A DNA stretch of 64,000 nt, from contig BSYO01000011.1 in NCBI GenBank assembly GCA_033239525.1, positions 9,887,973 through 9,951,972 of the forward strand, in the 5' to 3' direction. Of this stretch, positions 54,017 through 64,000 are shown in pieces (the stretch's first letter is position 1; each line of letters begins with the position of its first letter). The notes under the pieces are model-generated. The model was not told where the DNA came from. It searched no databases and saw nothing but the letters and a program-made list of their open reading frames with translations. The translations under genes and the position numbers were made by a program. Source of the stretch: Nepenthes gracilis (taxonomy: Eukaryota > Streptophyta > Magnoliopsida > Caryophyllales > Nepenthaceae).

Positions 54017-57000
54017 ATAACATGGCATGCTGGAATGTGAGGGGTCTCAATGGCGTTGTGAAGGCCCATGAAGTCCGCAACCTCATCAGGTCCCACGCTT
54101 GTTCCATCATTGGCCTGGTTGAAACTAAAGTAGCGGAAAAAAACGCGGCCTCCGTATCGGCTAAGATTAATCCTAATTGGCTCGGGCCATGAACTATTCC
54201 ATCTCCTCCGTCGGGAGGATTTGGGTTGGGTGGGACTCTAAGAAGGTGGATGTCAAGATTATCTCTAAGGGAGACCAGGTTATCCATACCGAGGTGAACT
54301 TCCTTGATGATAACGCTCACTGCCTTTTGTCCTTTGTCTATGGTGCTAACTTAGACAGTCATCGAAAGCTCCTTTGGCAAAGCCTTAGTAGGCACTCGGG
54401 CCTCTCGGGGGACATTCCTTGGGCTGTCCTGGGTGACTTTAATGCTATTCGATCGGCGAATGAGGCCCTTGGCGGCTCCTGGCACCATAAAAGTTCCACC
54501 GATCTTAACGGGTGCCATAGGGATTGTGACCTTGAAGATGTCTGCCATGAGGGTCAATTCTTCACCTGAAATGATGGTCGCGACCACACCACTCGTATAT
54601 TCAGAAAACTAGACAGAGTGGTCGCAAATGGGCATTGGCTTGATTTTTTTAGGAGATCTAAAGTGTCTTTCCACCTGCCGGTTTATCTGATCACTCCCCT
54701 TGCATTCTTCTTCCTGTGGGTTGGGCTGCCCGTAATCATGGGATCTTTAGATTTAATAACTTTCTCACTAAATCCCCAAATTTCCTTCCACTGGTTAAAG
54801 AAGTTTGGGAGACGGAGAGTTATGGTACACCGATGTTTAGGCTGGTGTCCTCTCTCAAAAAGGTGAAGTGTGCGCTTAAAAACCTTAATGCTCAAAGTGA
54901 AAATGTTCATGAAGAGGTTCTGCGTGCCCGAAAATGCCTTGAGGAGGTCCAATCTAAGTCCCCCCTCACTCTGGGACCTATGACATTGAACGCCTTCGAA
55001 AGGCTGAGTACTACTCAGCTTTAGCGAAGGAGGCAGATTTCCTCCACCAAAAAGCCAAGATCAAATGGCTCAAAGAGGGGGACGGAGGATCTCTTCAATC
55101 TAATTGAGGGCCACTTCAAAAATGCCCTGGGATCTGGTCGTTCCCACGGGACGGCGTAGGCTAATCGGATCCGCCCATTCATTCTCCATTCTATACCGAT
55201 TCACTAACTGGCCCCCTTGTTAGGCCAGTCAGTGAGGAGGAAATTCGCTCTGCGATCTTCTCCATTGGTGATGACAGAGCTCCTGGACTTGATGGCTTCA
55301 CCTCAAAATTCTTTAAGGACTCGTGGGAGATCACCGGTCGTACTGTTTGTGAAGCTATCCATGATTTCTTTAATCATGGGTAGCTCCTTAAACAGTTAAA
55401 TACCACATTGATCAGCCTTATCCCTAAGGTCCAGTCCCCACGCTCTGTCACTAACTTTCACCCGATATCGTGCTGTAACGTTATCTATAAGGTGATATCA
55501 AAATTCTTCCTAACAGAATCAAGAGCACCCTGCCCTACCTGGTCGACCGTTGCCAAATGGCTTTTGTGGTGGAGCGTCAGATTAGTGATAATATCCTTTT
55601 AGTTCAGGAGCTCTTGCACAAGTATCATCTTGGGTCTGACCCGCCTAGGTGTACTATGAAGGTTGACCTTAAGAAAGCCTACGACTCTGTCTATTGGGAT
55701 TTTATCATTAATATTCTGACCCTCATGAATTTTCCACCACAAATGGCCAACTGGATTGACTAGTGCATTACGACTCCGACGTACTTCCTCAATATCAATG
55801 GGGAAGTGGTCGGCTTCTTCAAAGGATGCAAAGGCCTCCGCCAAGGGGATCCACTTTCCCCATATTTATTTGTCCTGGTAATGGAAGTTCTTAACGGAAT
55901 TATTGAGGTCAAGGCTAGACGGGATAATAATTTCAAATTTCATTGGAAATGTGCAGAAACTCAAACTGTTATGCTTGCCTTTGCTGACGACCTCCTCCTC
56001 TTCTCCCATGCTGATACCAAGTCCATCTTGATTCTAAAGGAATGTCTTGATGAATTCCATGCTGTCTCTGGCCTTTCCGCTAACCCAAATAAGTGTGAGA
56101 TTTTCATTTGTTCAAAGGACTCCTCTCTGCACCAGAATATCGCTGCTAGCATGGGCTTTAAAGTGGGCAAACTCCCCATCAGATACCTGGGGGTTCCCTT
56201 GATTACCACTAGGCTTTCGGTCTCTGATTGCAAATCTCTCACCGATAGAATCACTAAGAGGATCAAATCATGGAGGAATAGATGGCTCTCCTTTGGAGGG
56301 CGATTGCAACTTGTTGCCTCTATCCTCTCATCTATCCACCTTTATTGGACTTCCATTTTTATCTTACCAAAATCCATCCTTAAAGATATTGAATGCATCC
56401 TCCGTTGTTTCCTTTGGAACGGATCTTCTGAAGGAAGAGTCAATGCTAAAGTGGCTTGGCATGATATTTGCTACCCCAAGAATGAAGGCGGTTTGGGCAT
56501 CAAAAACTTGAGTGACCAAAACAAGGCTCTTAATTGCAAATTCCTTTGGCGTCTCCTCAATAGAGACACGAATTCTGCTTGGGCTTTATGGATCTACAAG
56601 AACAGAATTAAAGACCGGTCCATTTGGACCATTAAAGTCCCGGCATCAGCCCCTTGGAGCTGGCGTAAAATTATGAAACTTCGGCCTTTTATGCGCGCTT
56701 ACTGTATAGGACATAGGGGATGGTTCTGATACTTTCCTCTGGCACGATAACTGGCATCCCCTTGGCCCCCTAAGTGAGGTGAGCACCGACCGTACTCGCC
56801 TTGTCTCGGGGTGCACCGGGGATATTAAGGTCGATGTTATAATCAGGGACAACAGATGGGATTGGCCCAACCCCTTTGACACTGAGGTTTCCCACTTGCT
56901 GTAAATATGCCGACTAACTCTCCCCGTAGCAACCAAAAAGACTCTTTGAGATGGGCTGGGTCTCTCAATGGCAAATTCTCGACTAAGTCCGCATACACTA

Positions 57001-57527
57001 TCATCCACCCTCCCAATCCAAAGGTTACATGGGCTCACTTGGTGTGGGGACCTTCCCATATTCCTTCCCACGCATTTACCCTTTGGCTCGCCATTAGGAG
57101 GAGACTGAATACCATTGACCGTCTCCACTATATCCCTAACATTTCTCCCAAATGCATTCTCTGCAACACAGGAAATGAAAATATTGAGCATCTTTTCTTC
57201 TCTTGCCCATTTTCCAGTGCTTTATGGACTAATATTCAAAGACATTCTGGTATCCATTGGCCCCATCCTGAGTGGTATCAAAACATATCATGGGCTGCAT
57301 CCATCTGGAAAGGGAGTAGCCTTTTGGGGGTCTCTAAGCACTTGTCCTTGGCCACCACGGTTTACTTCATATGGAAGGAACGCAATAATCGATTTTTCCA
57401 AAAATCTCCCCCCAAGACATCTCTCGTATTTTCTCTTCGGTGGTTGATGTTGTGAGGATTAAATTAATGACCATCTTGACTTCTAAGAGGGATGGTTATT
57501 GGTCGACACGGATTCGGTGGGGTGTAT
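54013..57527 (+). pseudogene. LINE O ORF2: endonuclease, reverse transcriptase, zf-RVT
   Basis: Starts MNNMACWNVRGLNG with LVETKV, GRIWVGWD, LGDFNAI and SDHSPCI (frame-shifted near 54670). A TGA replaces Trp at 54567 (TWNDGR). A deletion near 55080 removes part of the linker. RT motifs are KVDLKKAYDSVYWDF, GLRQGDPLSPYLF, catalytic FADDLLLF (about 55980) and IRYLGVPLITTRLS, open from 55806 to 56726. A frameshift at 56710 precedes zf-RVT: CILCNTGNENIEHLFFSC, C-x2-C-x8-H-x4-C (about 57150). Stop TAA at 57525. The RT active site is intact, but the gene is broken. Confidence 0.9.
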
Positions 57528-58595
57528 AAAAAAAAGGGTATTTGGATAGCTGCCTGCCTTGCTGTCTGGCTATTTTTCTAGGTTTTGAGCTCCTGGTTTC
57601 CCCGTATGGAGCTTATGGTTTTTGTTCCCCGGTCTGGCTTGTTCTAATGTGGACGAGGCTCCCGGTTTTGTATTTGTTAGTTTTTTTTCGATGCCATGTT
57701 TTTTTTCCGATACTTGGGCTGCTTTCGTAGCTCGGGTATTGTGTTGTTGTCTCATCTCCAAAAAAAAAAAATGAGTGCAGCTTCTGCACCCTATGGTGTC
57801 TGGCGCTCTCGCCTGTTTTTTCTGTTTTTCTTTCTGTGATCATGGTTACTGCCTATCGGATGGCCTGGCCCTCTTGTGAGGAATCGGTAGGTTGTTGGGT
57901 GGAATGCATTGAGTGGCATCGGATGCTTGGATGCTTGAATTCCCTCCCTATGAATCGGATGATGTTGCTGTGTGTGGTTTAATGGAATGCTGTGCTTGAT
58001 CTTGGAGTGGGGATGACCTGATGTTTTGGTGCTTTTGAAATGGGACCTGGGGTTGTAACTGTTGAAGGATATTGGTTGCCTGATCGTTTAATGGGGTTTG
58101 GTTTGCTGCATTGTGTTGTTATGTTGGGGCTGTGATTTTGCTGTATTTACATCGTGGTAGACCCCTGTGGGTTTTGGTGCTGATCTCATTTGTTCGGCTG
58201 GATACTGGACAACGTTAAGTGATGTTCTGTTTTACTGTGAACTCTACCTTTGGGTTCAATGGCGTGAAGGCCAGTAGACTTGATGCAGAGTAGGGGCTTG
58301 GTGGGAAAGTCTTGTGGGGTTTACTGATGGGCAAAATTGCATCTGCTGCTACTCTTTTTGTCTGAGGCTTTACCTGGGCTTATGATTGATGCTGGTGGCC
58401 GGTAGTAGCCTGACTTGCTGGTCTAGACTGTCAAGCTGGTGTGGTGTGAGGTGTATGATGTTGATGCCTCTCTAGTTTGTGGTGTGCTGCTTGATGAAGC
58501 ACTGTGGGTTTATGTAATGTGAGATGCTATGGCTGCAAAGATGAAACGATTGTGATGATTTCGATCTGTTTGTGCTGGAGGCTGCTGCTGAAACT
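57528..58595 (+). other. 3'UTR of LINE O, proximal part
   Basis: Begins just after the ORF2 stop. An A-run at 57761-57771 preceded by CTCATCTCC matches the internal A-run positions in H and Z, then TG-rich sequence follows. No gene. Confidence 0.6.
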
Positions 58596-58782
58596 GCCGA
58601 CGCGGGAGTTGGCGGAGGGGTTAAACGCACGGAAGTGCGCCTCCCCCACTAGGGTTCGATTCCCTGCGGAAGCATCAAGTGGTACTGTGCCTCCCAAAAA
58701 ATCCCGCAAGGGATTTCTAGGTTATGGGGCTGCGAGTGCGGTGGGGCCAGTCACTATAAAAAGCTTACCCTTAACACAGTTT
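58596..58782 (+). promoter_or_regulatory. tRNA-derived head (segment X) inside LINE O 3'UTR
   Basis: Starts GCCGACGCGGGAGTTGG. A box GTTGGCGGAGGGGTTAAAC, B box GGTTCGATTCCC (58652-58663), hairpin AAATCCC-GCAA-GGGATTT (58699-58716), stem CTGC-GAGT-GCGG, and TATAAAAAG (58755-58763) about 26 bp before the leader TTAGAGAGAGAAGCTCTCGC (58781-58800). The next 280 bp match element I. It is probably the 5' part of an inserted I-type element; no TSD was found for it. Confidence 0.7.
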
Positions 58783-59288
58783 AGAGAGAGAAGCTCTCGC
58801 TTCTCTCCTCATTTTCAAATTTCGAATTCAAAATCTGTCTTCGATTTTGGCCGCGTCTTCAGCGATGCTTCTCATCTGGCCGGGCGGCGCCGGAGTCGGC
58901 CTTGGCAGGTCTCCCGAATGCCTAGCCCGACCGTCTCCCGTCTCTCCTCCTCTTCTTTTACTCTTGCGGCGGCACTGAGAAATCTTAGGGTTCGGTGTCG
59001 TCCTTGCCATTCGGCCCTAAATCTCCTCTGTTCGAGCTTTAGTTGTGCGATTTCTATGGACCTGGCTACTCTTTGGGTGTTCCTCCGGTTCATCCGTCTC
59101 GGTGTGGTTTGGAGTTCCCACCCTATTCTCTGGCGCTGGCCGGCTCTGTTCCAGGGCTCCGTTTGGGTTCTCTCCGTTGTAATTGTTTTCGCTACTGGTT
59201 GGTTTTGAAGTTGTGAGCGCTGAGCCCGGTTTCTCAAGCCTCTCTGCCGGTATGTTCCTTCGGGTCACGATGGGTTGGGGGAGCCTGT
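58783..59288 (+). mobile_element. Leader and 5' body of I-type element X
   Basis: Leader hairpin GAGAGAAGCTCTCGCTTCTCTC (58786-58807), then GC-rich ORF1-start-like sequence (GGCCGGGCGGCGCCGG) collinear with 26120-26330 of element I, then TG-rich sequence. It resumes at 60849 after insertion Y. No ORF beyond short frames. Confidence 0.6.
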
Positions 59289-60832
59289 GTTTTGCTTTGG
59301 TTTTGCTTACTGCTGCTGGTTTTGCTTCACCACATCTGGTCAATCTCCCGGTGTTATGCAACGCTCCTTGTATTTCTCTCCAGTTACTGCGGAGTGGGCC
59401 TCTCTTTTGAGTCTAATGGGGTCCCAACAGACAGTCATTTGGTTTTGCTGGCGGCGGATGATCCCAACTTGGGTTATCTGTTGGCTCGGAGACTGTGATT
59501 ACTAGGATTGCTTCAAAGGCTTGCTCTTGGAGGCGTGGCTTCTTGTGGTGCCAGTGGTGACTAGCATGTATGCTAGTCCGGAAGTTAGCTGTCTCTCGAT
59601 CTTTGGTTTAGGCTGTTGCGCGTCTTTGTTCTGCAAAGTTGATTGGTCTGAAACCTTACGCAAATGTGGAGTTCTTATTGGAGCCGGCATGGCTGGCTGG
59701 TTATTGATCTTGTTTCGGGACTAATGCCCCCTGTTTAATGCTCCTGGCTCTGTTTTGTAATTTTGGCATTTCCTTCTTTTGCTGGTTTCGGATTGGGCTT
59801 TGCTGGCCTTGGTGTTGAGAGATGTTACCGCTGCTCTAAAGGATGTGGTCCTTGAATTCTAATGGCTGAAAGCTGCTGTAGCTATTTGGCTACAGCTGGA
59901 TAACTGGAGGCTCCTATCTTGCTTCTTTGGAGGAGTACAGTGTCTGCCGCTGCTCTCCGTTGGCTGCCCGTGATGTCTTGGTTGATTTGGATTAGCTTGC
60001 ACGGATCCCTTTGATGACTTGGAGGAGTTGTTAGCTTCATGCGGGGAAGGCGGCGTTCTTGTGAATATAATTCGGTCTCTTCGATTTTGATAGGCTTGTC
60101 CAGATCTTTGATGATCTGAAGTTGGTGTTATGGATGGATTTGTTGCACGGAGATGGGGCGGTGCCTCTCCGGTCTCAATCCTTTGTATCTTGCTGGCCTG
60201 GTTGATCATCTTTTTGACCTGGCTTGATGTTCTTAATTTGCCGGGTGGATTTCTTCTTTGGCTTGGAATTCTATCTTGATGATGGGTCACATGCGACCGT
60301 CTGCAAGGGCTCTTTTGCTTGGAATGGCGTTATCTTGGCGTATTTGGTTTTACAAATCGTTGCGCCCGGAATGGTCAAGTGGCACGATTGATTTGCTTCA
60401 TTTGTTCTCAGCCCGGTTTGGATGATGTGGATATGCGTATGTTGGGCGGCCTTGCTACTGTTGGTTCTCTAGAAGATTTGGTCTCCTTTTTCGCGAGATG
60501 CCCTGCTGTTGGTGTTATAGGGCGCTTTGGGCTGCGGCTGATCCGGATTGATGTTTTAAGTTCTTTGAGGCGATCCGATGGTTACTCCGGTTTCTCGGTA
60601 GCAACTCGATTTGTTTTTGTTTTTGTTCAAAGACAAAAATTTTTTGTTCTTCTCTTAGATTATTCCTCATAGGTTTGTTGAGGAGTCTACATTATACCGA
60701 GTCACTCGGGGTATGCCCTAGCGTTTTATGTTCTAATTCCAAGTCCAAAACTTGGTGTTTTAACATAATCTTTTGTAAATTTTCTCCCGTTAATCCAAAA
60801 TACACAATTGCTTACCAAAAAAAAAAAAAAAA
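59289..60832 (+). mobile_element. Truncated LINE-derived copy Y (1.54 kb)
   Basis: Direct repeat GGTTGGGGGAGCCTGT (59273-59288 / 60833-60848). TG-rich body, then CACTCGGGGTATGCCCTAGC, arms TATGTTCTAATTCCAAGT and AACTTGGTGTTTTAACATA, TTGCTTACC and A17. The repeat motif also belongs to the family's internal repeats, so the TSD is slightly less certain than for other copies. Confidence 0.75.
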
Positions 60833-61539
60833 GGTTGGGGGAGCCTGTTTGTTAATCTGGTTTTTTCTTGCTCCCCCATGGTGATTTTTTCTTGGATCGT
60901 TTGAATTTTCTTCATCAGTGATGCTGATTTTTTAACAAAGAATTGATGCTGAATCTCAGCATGCTTGATTATGAACTGTGCCTTTCCTGCTCCCCCATCA
61001 AATAGTGAGATCTTGGAGCAAGCTGCTGATGCTTGGTGAAGAAAGTCTAATGTTAAAATCCGCATTATTCTGTTCTGCAACCTGGATCGATGATGATGAT
61101 TTCAACAGTGAGGCTCAGGGATTTTCTGCTGCACAGGTGGTCGCTGGCTATGTGGTGTTGCACCAAAATCGGCTGTATGATCTGCCCGTGGTCCAAGTTG
61201 GCAATGTGCTTTCGGATGTTACCTTACCCGTGCTGAAGATGCAGTGTCTTCTGGCTGGCGTCTTGGTAGTATTCCATGCTGCTGCTGCTTTTTTATACTT
61301 GAGGTGGCAGTGCCTATTTGCTGAATTTCCATTCTCTCGGCTGTGTTGTGAGGGTGTATTAGCAAGCTGCCGTGGTTGCTGGCAGATTCGTTTTTGCTGT
61401 AGTATGCTGCTGCGGGGCGATCGGAAGTTGTGGATCCAGTCGTCTCGGGAGTATCTGATTTTGCTTCTGCTTATGTATTATGACAATGCTCATTTTTGTT
61501 TGCTGTTAGTCCTTACCTCTTAGAGGTTTATTTTGAGTT

Positions 61540-61651
61540 ATTCTCTGATGTACCGGTTGCTCGGGGTATGCCCTATCGTCTTATGTTCTAACTCTAAGTC
61601 AAAAAACTTGGAGTTATAGCATAGTTTTTGCAAGTTTTTGTAAAAAAAAAA
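61540..61651 (+). repeat. 3' hairpin tail at end of LINE O
   Basis: GCTCGGGGTATGCCCTATC with stem arms 61581-61598 and 61605-61622. The A-tail follows GCAAGTTTTTGT, so the usual TTAATCCAAAATACTTACTTACC end is missing, suggesting internal priming or a recombination between tails. Confidence 0.7.
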
Positions 61652-61664
61652 CAACAGCTCGGTC

Positions 61665-61960
61665 TATTACCTAGTGATGGTAGACTTTGCTTTCCCATTC
61701 CAGACTGCAATGAACTCACCCGTAAGCCATCTTTAACAGTCAATTGAGTGCTGATCTTTAGCAAACCTCCAGTTCAATAGTGGGATACTCCATCTTGTCA
61801 GAATAGATCTGTTGCTTTGCGTCCTCTCAAAGGGAATGTTTTCTAGTTTATGTTGAACCGCAGTAGTGATTAGATTTATTACTTACCAAAAAAAAAGTGA
61901 TTAGATTTATCACTTGGGATTCATTCTAAGGCACCGACTTATTGAAAATACGTGGACGGT
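61665..61960. other. Flank between O and Z, unassigned
   Basis: About 300 bp of non-repetitive-looking DNA, contiguous with the flank before 51492 if O is excised. No recognised gene. It contains the micro-insertion at 61880. Confidence 0.35.
61880..61895 (+). mobile_element. 16-bp LINE micro-insertion
   Basis: TACTTACC plus A8 between copies of AGTGATTAGATTTAT (61865-61879 and 61896-61910). Third example of an insertion made only of the terminal bases and the A-tail, here on the plus strand. Confidence 0.85.
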
Positions 61961-62037
61961 TTTTCGAGAACCTCTCTCTTCTCTCTAGGGCTCAATTTCA
62001 AATTTGATTTGGCCGCCCTCTTTGGTCATCGCTGGCC

Positions 62038-62795
62038 ATGGCCGGTATCCCATATACCCTGGTCCTCCCCAGGATCCTATATACCCTGGTCCTCCCTCTG
62101 CTCCCTCCCAAGAAGGATGTCATCCCAAATTCCTCTTTCCCTCCTTTGCGCGAAGGTCCTCTGCTCCAGGCTTCCGGTCCCGATGCCGTCTTCTTAGCGA
62201 GAACAAAGGGTGTGGGAGCCGCCAGGAGCATCTCGCCTGTGCCGGCTGCTCGCTCGAGCCCTCAATCTGATGGCTCCGGAGTCCTTGGTTGCAGCTAGCT
62301 TTGCCCGGGCTCTAGGGTTGCTCGCGATTCGGTCAATGCCCCTATTGCCTGTGCGCCCGAATCCTCCGACTTTGTTCAGCCTTCTGCCAAATCATGGGCT
62401 CGAGTTGCTCATGACATAGGTGGCGACAATTGCATCTCGCCATTACCGGCTGCCCCCTCTTGCTCTCCGCAAGTTGGCCTCGTTGCCTCATGCGTTCGTC
62501 TGCCTTGGCCGCTTCATTCTGCTGGTACGACTAAAACTGTTGCCTATGTCCAGCCTTCTGCCAAATCCTGGTCGCAAGTTGTGAGGGGCAACGGAAATTT
62601 TTCTTTTTCTCCCCTCAAATTTTTCCTCCTCTATCGGAGGCTGGGCTTGACACCCTTTGGCTCCCCCGGCTGAAGTCGTGCAGCTGGGCGCCGTCATGTG
62701 GGGTTCCACTCTGGTAGGTATGTTCCATGACAAACCGCCCCATTTCCTGGCGGTGGATTCCATTGCCAGCATCCGAGTCGACCTAGAGACACCCC
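62038..62795 (+). pseudogene. ORF1 of LINE Z, N-terminal part
   Basis: Starts MAGIPYTLVLPRILYTLVLP, with a short duplicated motif (CCCATATACCCTGGTCCTCC appearing twice at 62049-62091). Frameshifts follow; KSWSQVVRGNG-like sequence near 62565 and the DUF4283 start (STLVGMFHDKPPHFLAVDSI, 62705-62765) are visible. The frame ends at the inversion breakpoint. Confidence 0.7.
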
Positions 62796-63665
62796 TATCA
62801 GGCACCGAGATGGTCATTAATTTATGTCTCAGAACATTGACCACCGAAGAGAAAAGTTGGGAAATGTCTTGGGGGGAAGATTTTTGGAATATTCGATTAT
62901 TACGCTCCTTCCATATGAAGTAAACCGTAGCGGCCAGAGATAAGCGTTTAGAGACAGCCAGAAGGCTTTTCCCTTTCCAAATAGAAGTAGCCCAAGATAT
63001 GTTTTGATTCCATTCAGGATGGGGCCAATGAATACCGGAGTGTCTTTGAACATAATCCCATAAGGCTCTGGAGAATTGGCCAGAAAAGAAAAGATGACCA
63101 AGGTCTTCATCTCCTGTGTTGCAGAGCATGCATCTAGGAGAAAGGTTTGGGATATAATAGAGGCGTTCAAGGGTATTCAGTCTACCCTTAATGGCGAGCC
63201 ATAGGGTAAAGGCGTGGGAAGGGATATGGGATGGACCCCACACCAATTGAGCCCAAAAACCTTAGGTTTGGGAGGATGGATGAGATGGTATGCAGACTTA
63301 GTCAAGAATTTGCCATTGACATTCCCAGCCCACCTCAAAGAGTCTTTTTGATTGCTGTGAGGAGGATTTTTCAGCATATTCATCGCAAGGTGGGACACCT
63401 CAGTGTCAAAGGGGTTGGGCCAAGTCTATCTGTTGTTCCTGATTATTGCATCGACCTTAACATCCCAGTGCAAACCCGAGACAAGGCGAGTACGGTCAGA
63501 GCTCACCTCACTCAGGGGGCCAAGGGGGTGCCAGTTATCGTGCCAGAGGAAGGTATCAAAACCATCCCCAATGTCCTTGACAGAGTAGGCACGCATAAAA
63601 GGCCACAGTTTCATAATCTTACGCCAAAAGAGGAACAAAAAAGAAAAGAAATGAGAAGTAGATGA
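62796..63665 (-). pseudogene. Inverted LINE ORF2 C-terminus (zf-RVT)
   Basis: On the minus strand: WRKIMKLWPFMRAYSVKDIG (63638 on), DTFLWHDNWHPLGPL, SLRWAGNVNGKF, VWGPSHIPSHAFTLWLAIKG, then C-x2-C (RCMLCNTGDED) with the last zinc ligand mutated (HLFFSG), and VYFIWKERNNRIFQK. A frameshift lies near 63180-63240. It is the same region as 56660-57480 of O but in opposite orientation to the ORF1 and 3'UTR that flank it. Confidence 0.8.
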
Positions 63666-63893
63666 AGCTGCCCCTTGCCCTCTTGGCTGATGATCAGTGG
63701 TTATTGCCTTTTTCTCTTTTGAGTCTGCGATAATTGATGATTGGTTTGGCTAGCTCTCATGTGGTGTGGTTCCCGGTTTTGGATTGTTTGTCCCTGCATA
63801 ATACATTGTATTGTTTTTCTTGAAAGTGGGTTGATGTTGATGCTTTGGTGTTGTGCTGTCCCCTCCCTCAGCACTGTCATCCCTCCCCTCCCA

Positions 63894-63919
63894 AAAAAAA
63901 AAAAAAAAAAAAAAAAAAA
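63894..63919 (+). repeat. A-run in LINE Z 3'UTR
   Basis: About 26 consecutive A interrupted once by G downstream, after CCTCCCCTCCC. It corresponds to the internal A-runs in the 3'UTRs of H and O rather than to the family's hairpin terminus. Confidence 0.8.
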
Positions 63920-64000
63920 GAAAGAAGCGAGCGTGTGTGATCAGAGCTGTTTGGCGCTCTTGCCTGTGTTGGTTTTGTGATCGAGGTTGCAACCTTTTGG

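Larger units (their letters stand above)
51505..61651 (+). mobile_element. Autonomous-type L1 LINE 'O'
   Basis: Probable 13-bp TSD CA[T/A]CAGCTCGGTC (51492-51504 / 61652-61664). Order: a 107-bp 5'UTR without the AGAGAGAGAAGC leader, ORF1 (51612-54016, split by W), ORF2 (54013-57527), then a 3'UTR holding an internal A-run, a tRNA-headed segment and insertion Y. It ends with GCTCGGGGTATGCCCTATC, arms TATGTTCTAACTCTAAGT and ACTTGGAGTTATAGCATA, and an A10 end primed upstream of the usual CTTACTTACC. Net length without W and Y is about 8.2 kb, like H. Several stops and frameshifts. Confidence 0.7.
61960..64000 (+). mobile_element. Rearranged LINE Z, runs off the window
   Basis: Leader GAGAACCTCTCTCTTCTCTC (61968-61987), ORF1 start at 62038, then at about 62795 an inverted block holding the ORF2 C-terminus (to about 63665). 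A plus-strand 3'UTR homologous to that of O follows, with an A27 run at 63894-63919 and GGCGCTCTTGCCTGTGTTGG beyond it, as after the internal A-run in O (57800). The 5' TSD was not found; the 3' end lies outside. Confidence 0.65.

Noticed and set aside
63750..63992. Minus-strand ORF with a poly-Phe tract
   Set aside because: Result of reading the A-run at 63894-63919 in antisense.

Overview
The window looks like intergenic DNA from a large, repeat-rich plant nuclear genome, probably an angiosperm. It holds L1-type LINEs whose ORF1 proteins carry DUF4283-like domains and whose ORF2 proteins carry an endonuclease, a reverse transcriptase (RT) and a zf-RVT zinc finger. It also holds Ty3-type LTRs with initiator-Met-tRNA primer sites. 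I found no convincing host gene, rRNA, functional tRNA gene or CRISPR array. Almost all of the 64 kb is retroelements inserted into retroelements, and most insertions can be ordered from their target-site duplications (TSDs).

Layout, 1-13.6 kb. A minus-strand Ty3-type element with about 2-kb LTRs and an interior of only about 590 bp (3' LTR 1-99 plus 6362-8434, interior 8435-8622 plus 11720-12121, 5' LTR 12122-13630 plus 38890-38892) is the oldest layer on this side. It is cut by LINE-derived element A (100-6361), which itself holds a composite insertion with another LTR (4020-6183), and by a 3.1-kb solo LTR (8623-11719, TSD TCCAT).

Layout, 13.6-38.9 kb. One minus-strand, nominally autonomous LINE (H, 13631-38874, 15-bp TSD, about 8 kb once insertions are subtracted) is split by an ORF1-only element (D), a coding-less block (K), a 19-bp micro-insertion, a 162-bp tail-only copy (J), a tRNA-headed coding-less element (I), and a triple nest in which E lies inside F and F inside G.

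Layout, 39-64 kb. Short truncated copies (P, Q, R) lie in TTGACC-rich repeats. ORF1-only element M holds ORF1-only element L and splits an LTR. A second autonomous-type LINE (O, plus strand, 51505-61651) is broken by frameshifts and later insertions. A rearranged LINE (Z) runs off the right edge.

How the parts fit. The autonomous LINEs (H, O) and many short, coding-less or ORF1-only elements share one 3' module. It is a GGGGTATGCCCTAGC box, an up to 18-bp hairpin whose arms covary between copies, then CTTACTTACC and an A-tail. The non-autonomous copies (A, D, E, F, G, I, L, M) have a different, hairpin-forming AGAGAGAGAAGCTCTC leader. Three of them carry a tRNA-derived head with A and B boxes at the extreme 5' end. 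The simplest reading is an autonomous LINE whose machinery acts on RNAs with this 3' hairpin, plus a diversified set of parasites. All family assignments come from reading motifs in the sequence; no database search was run.
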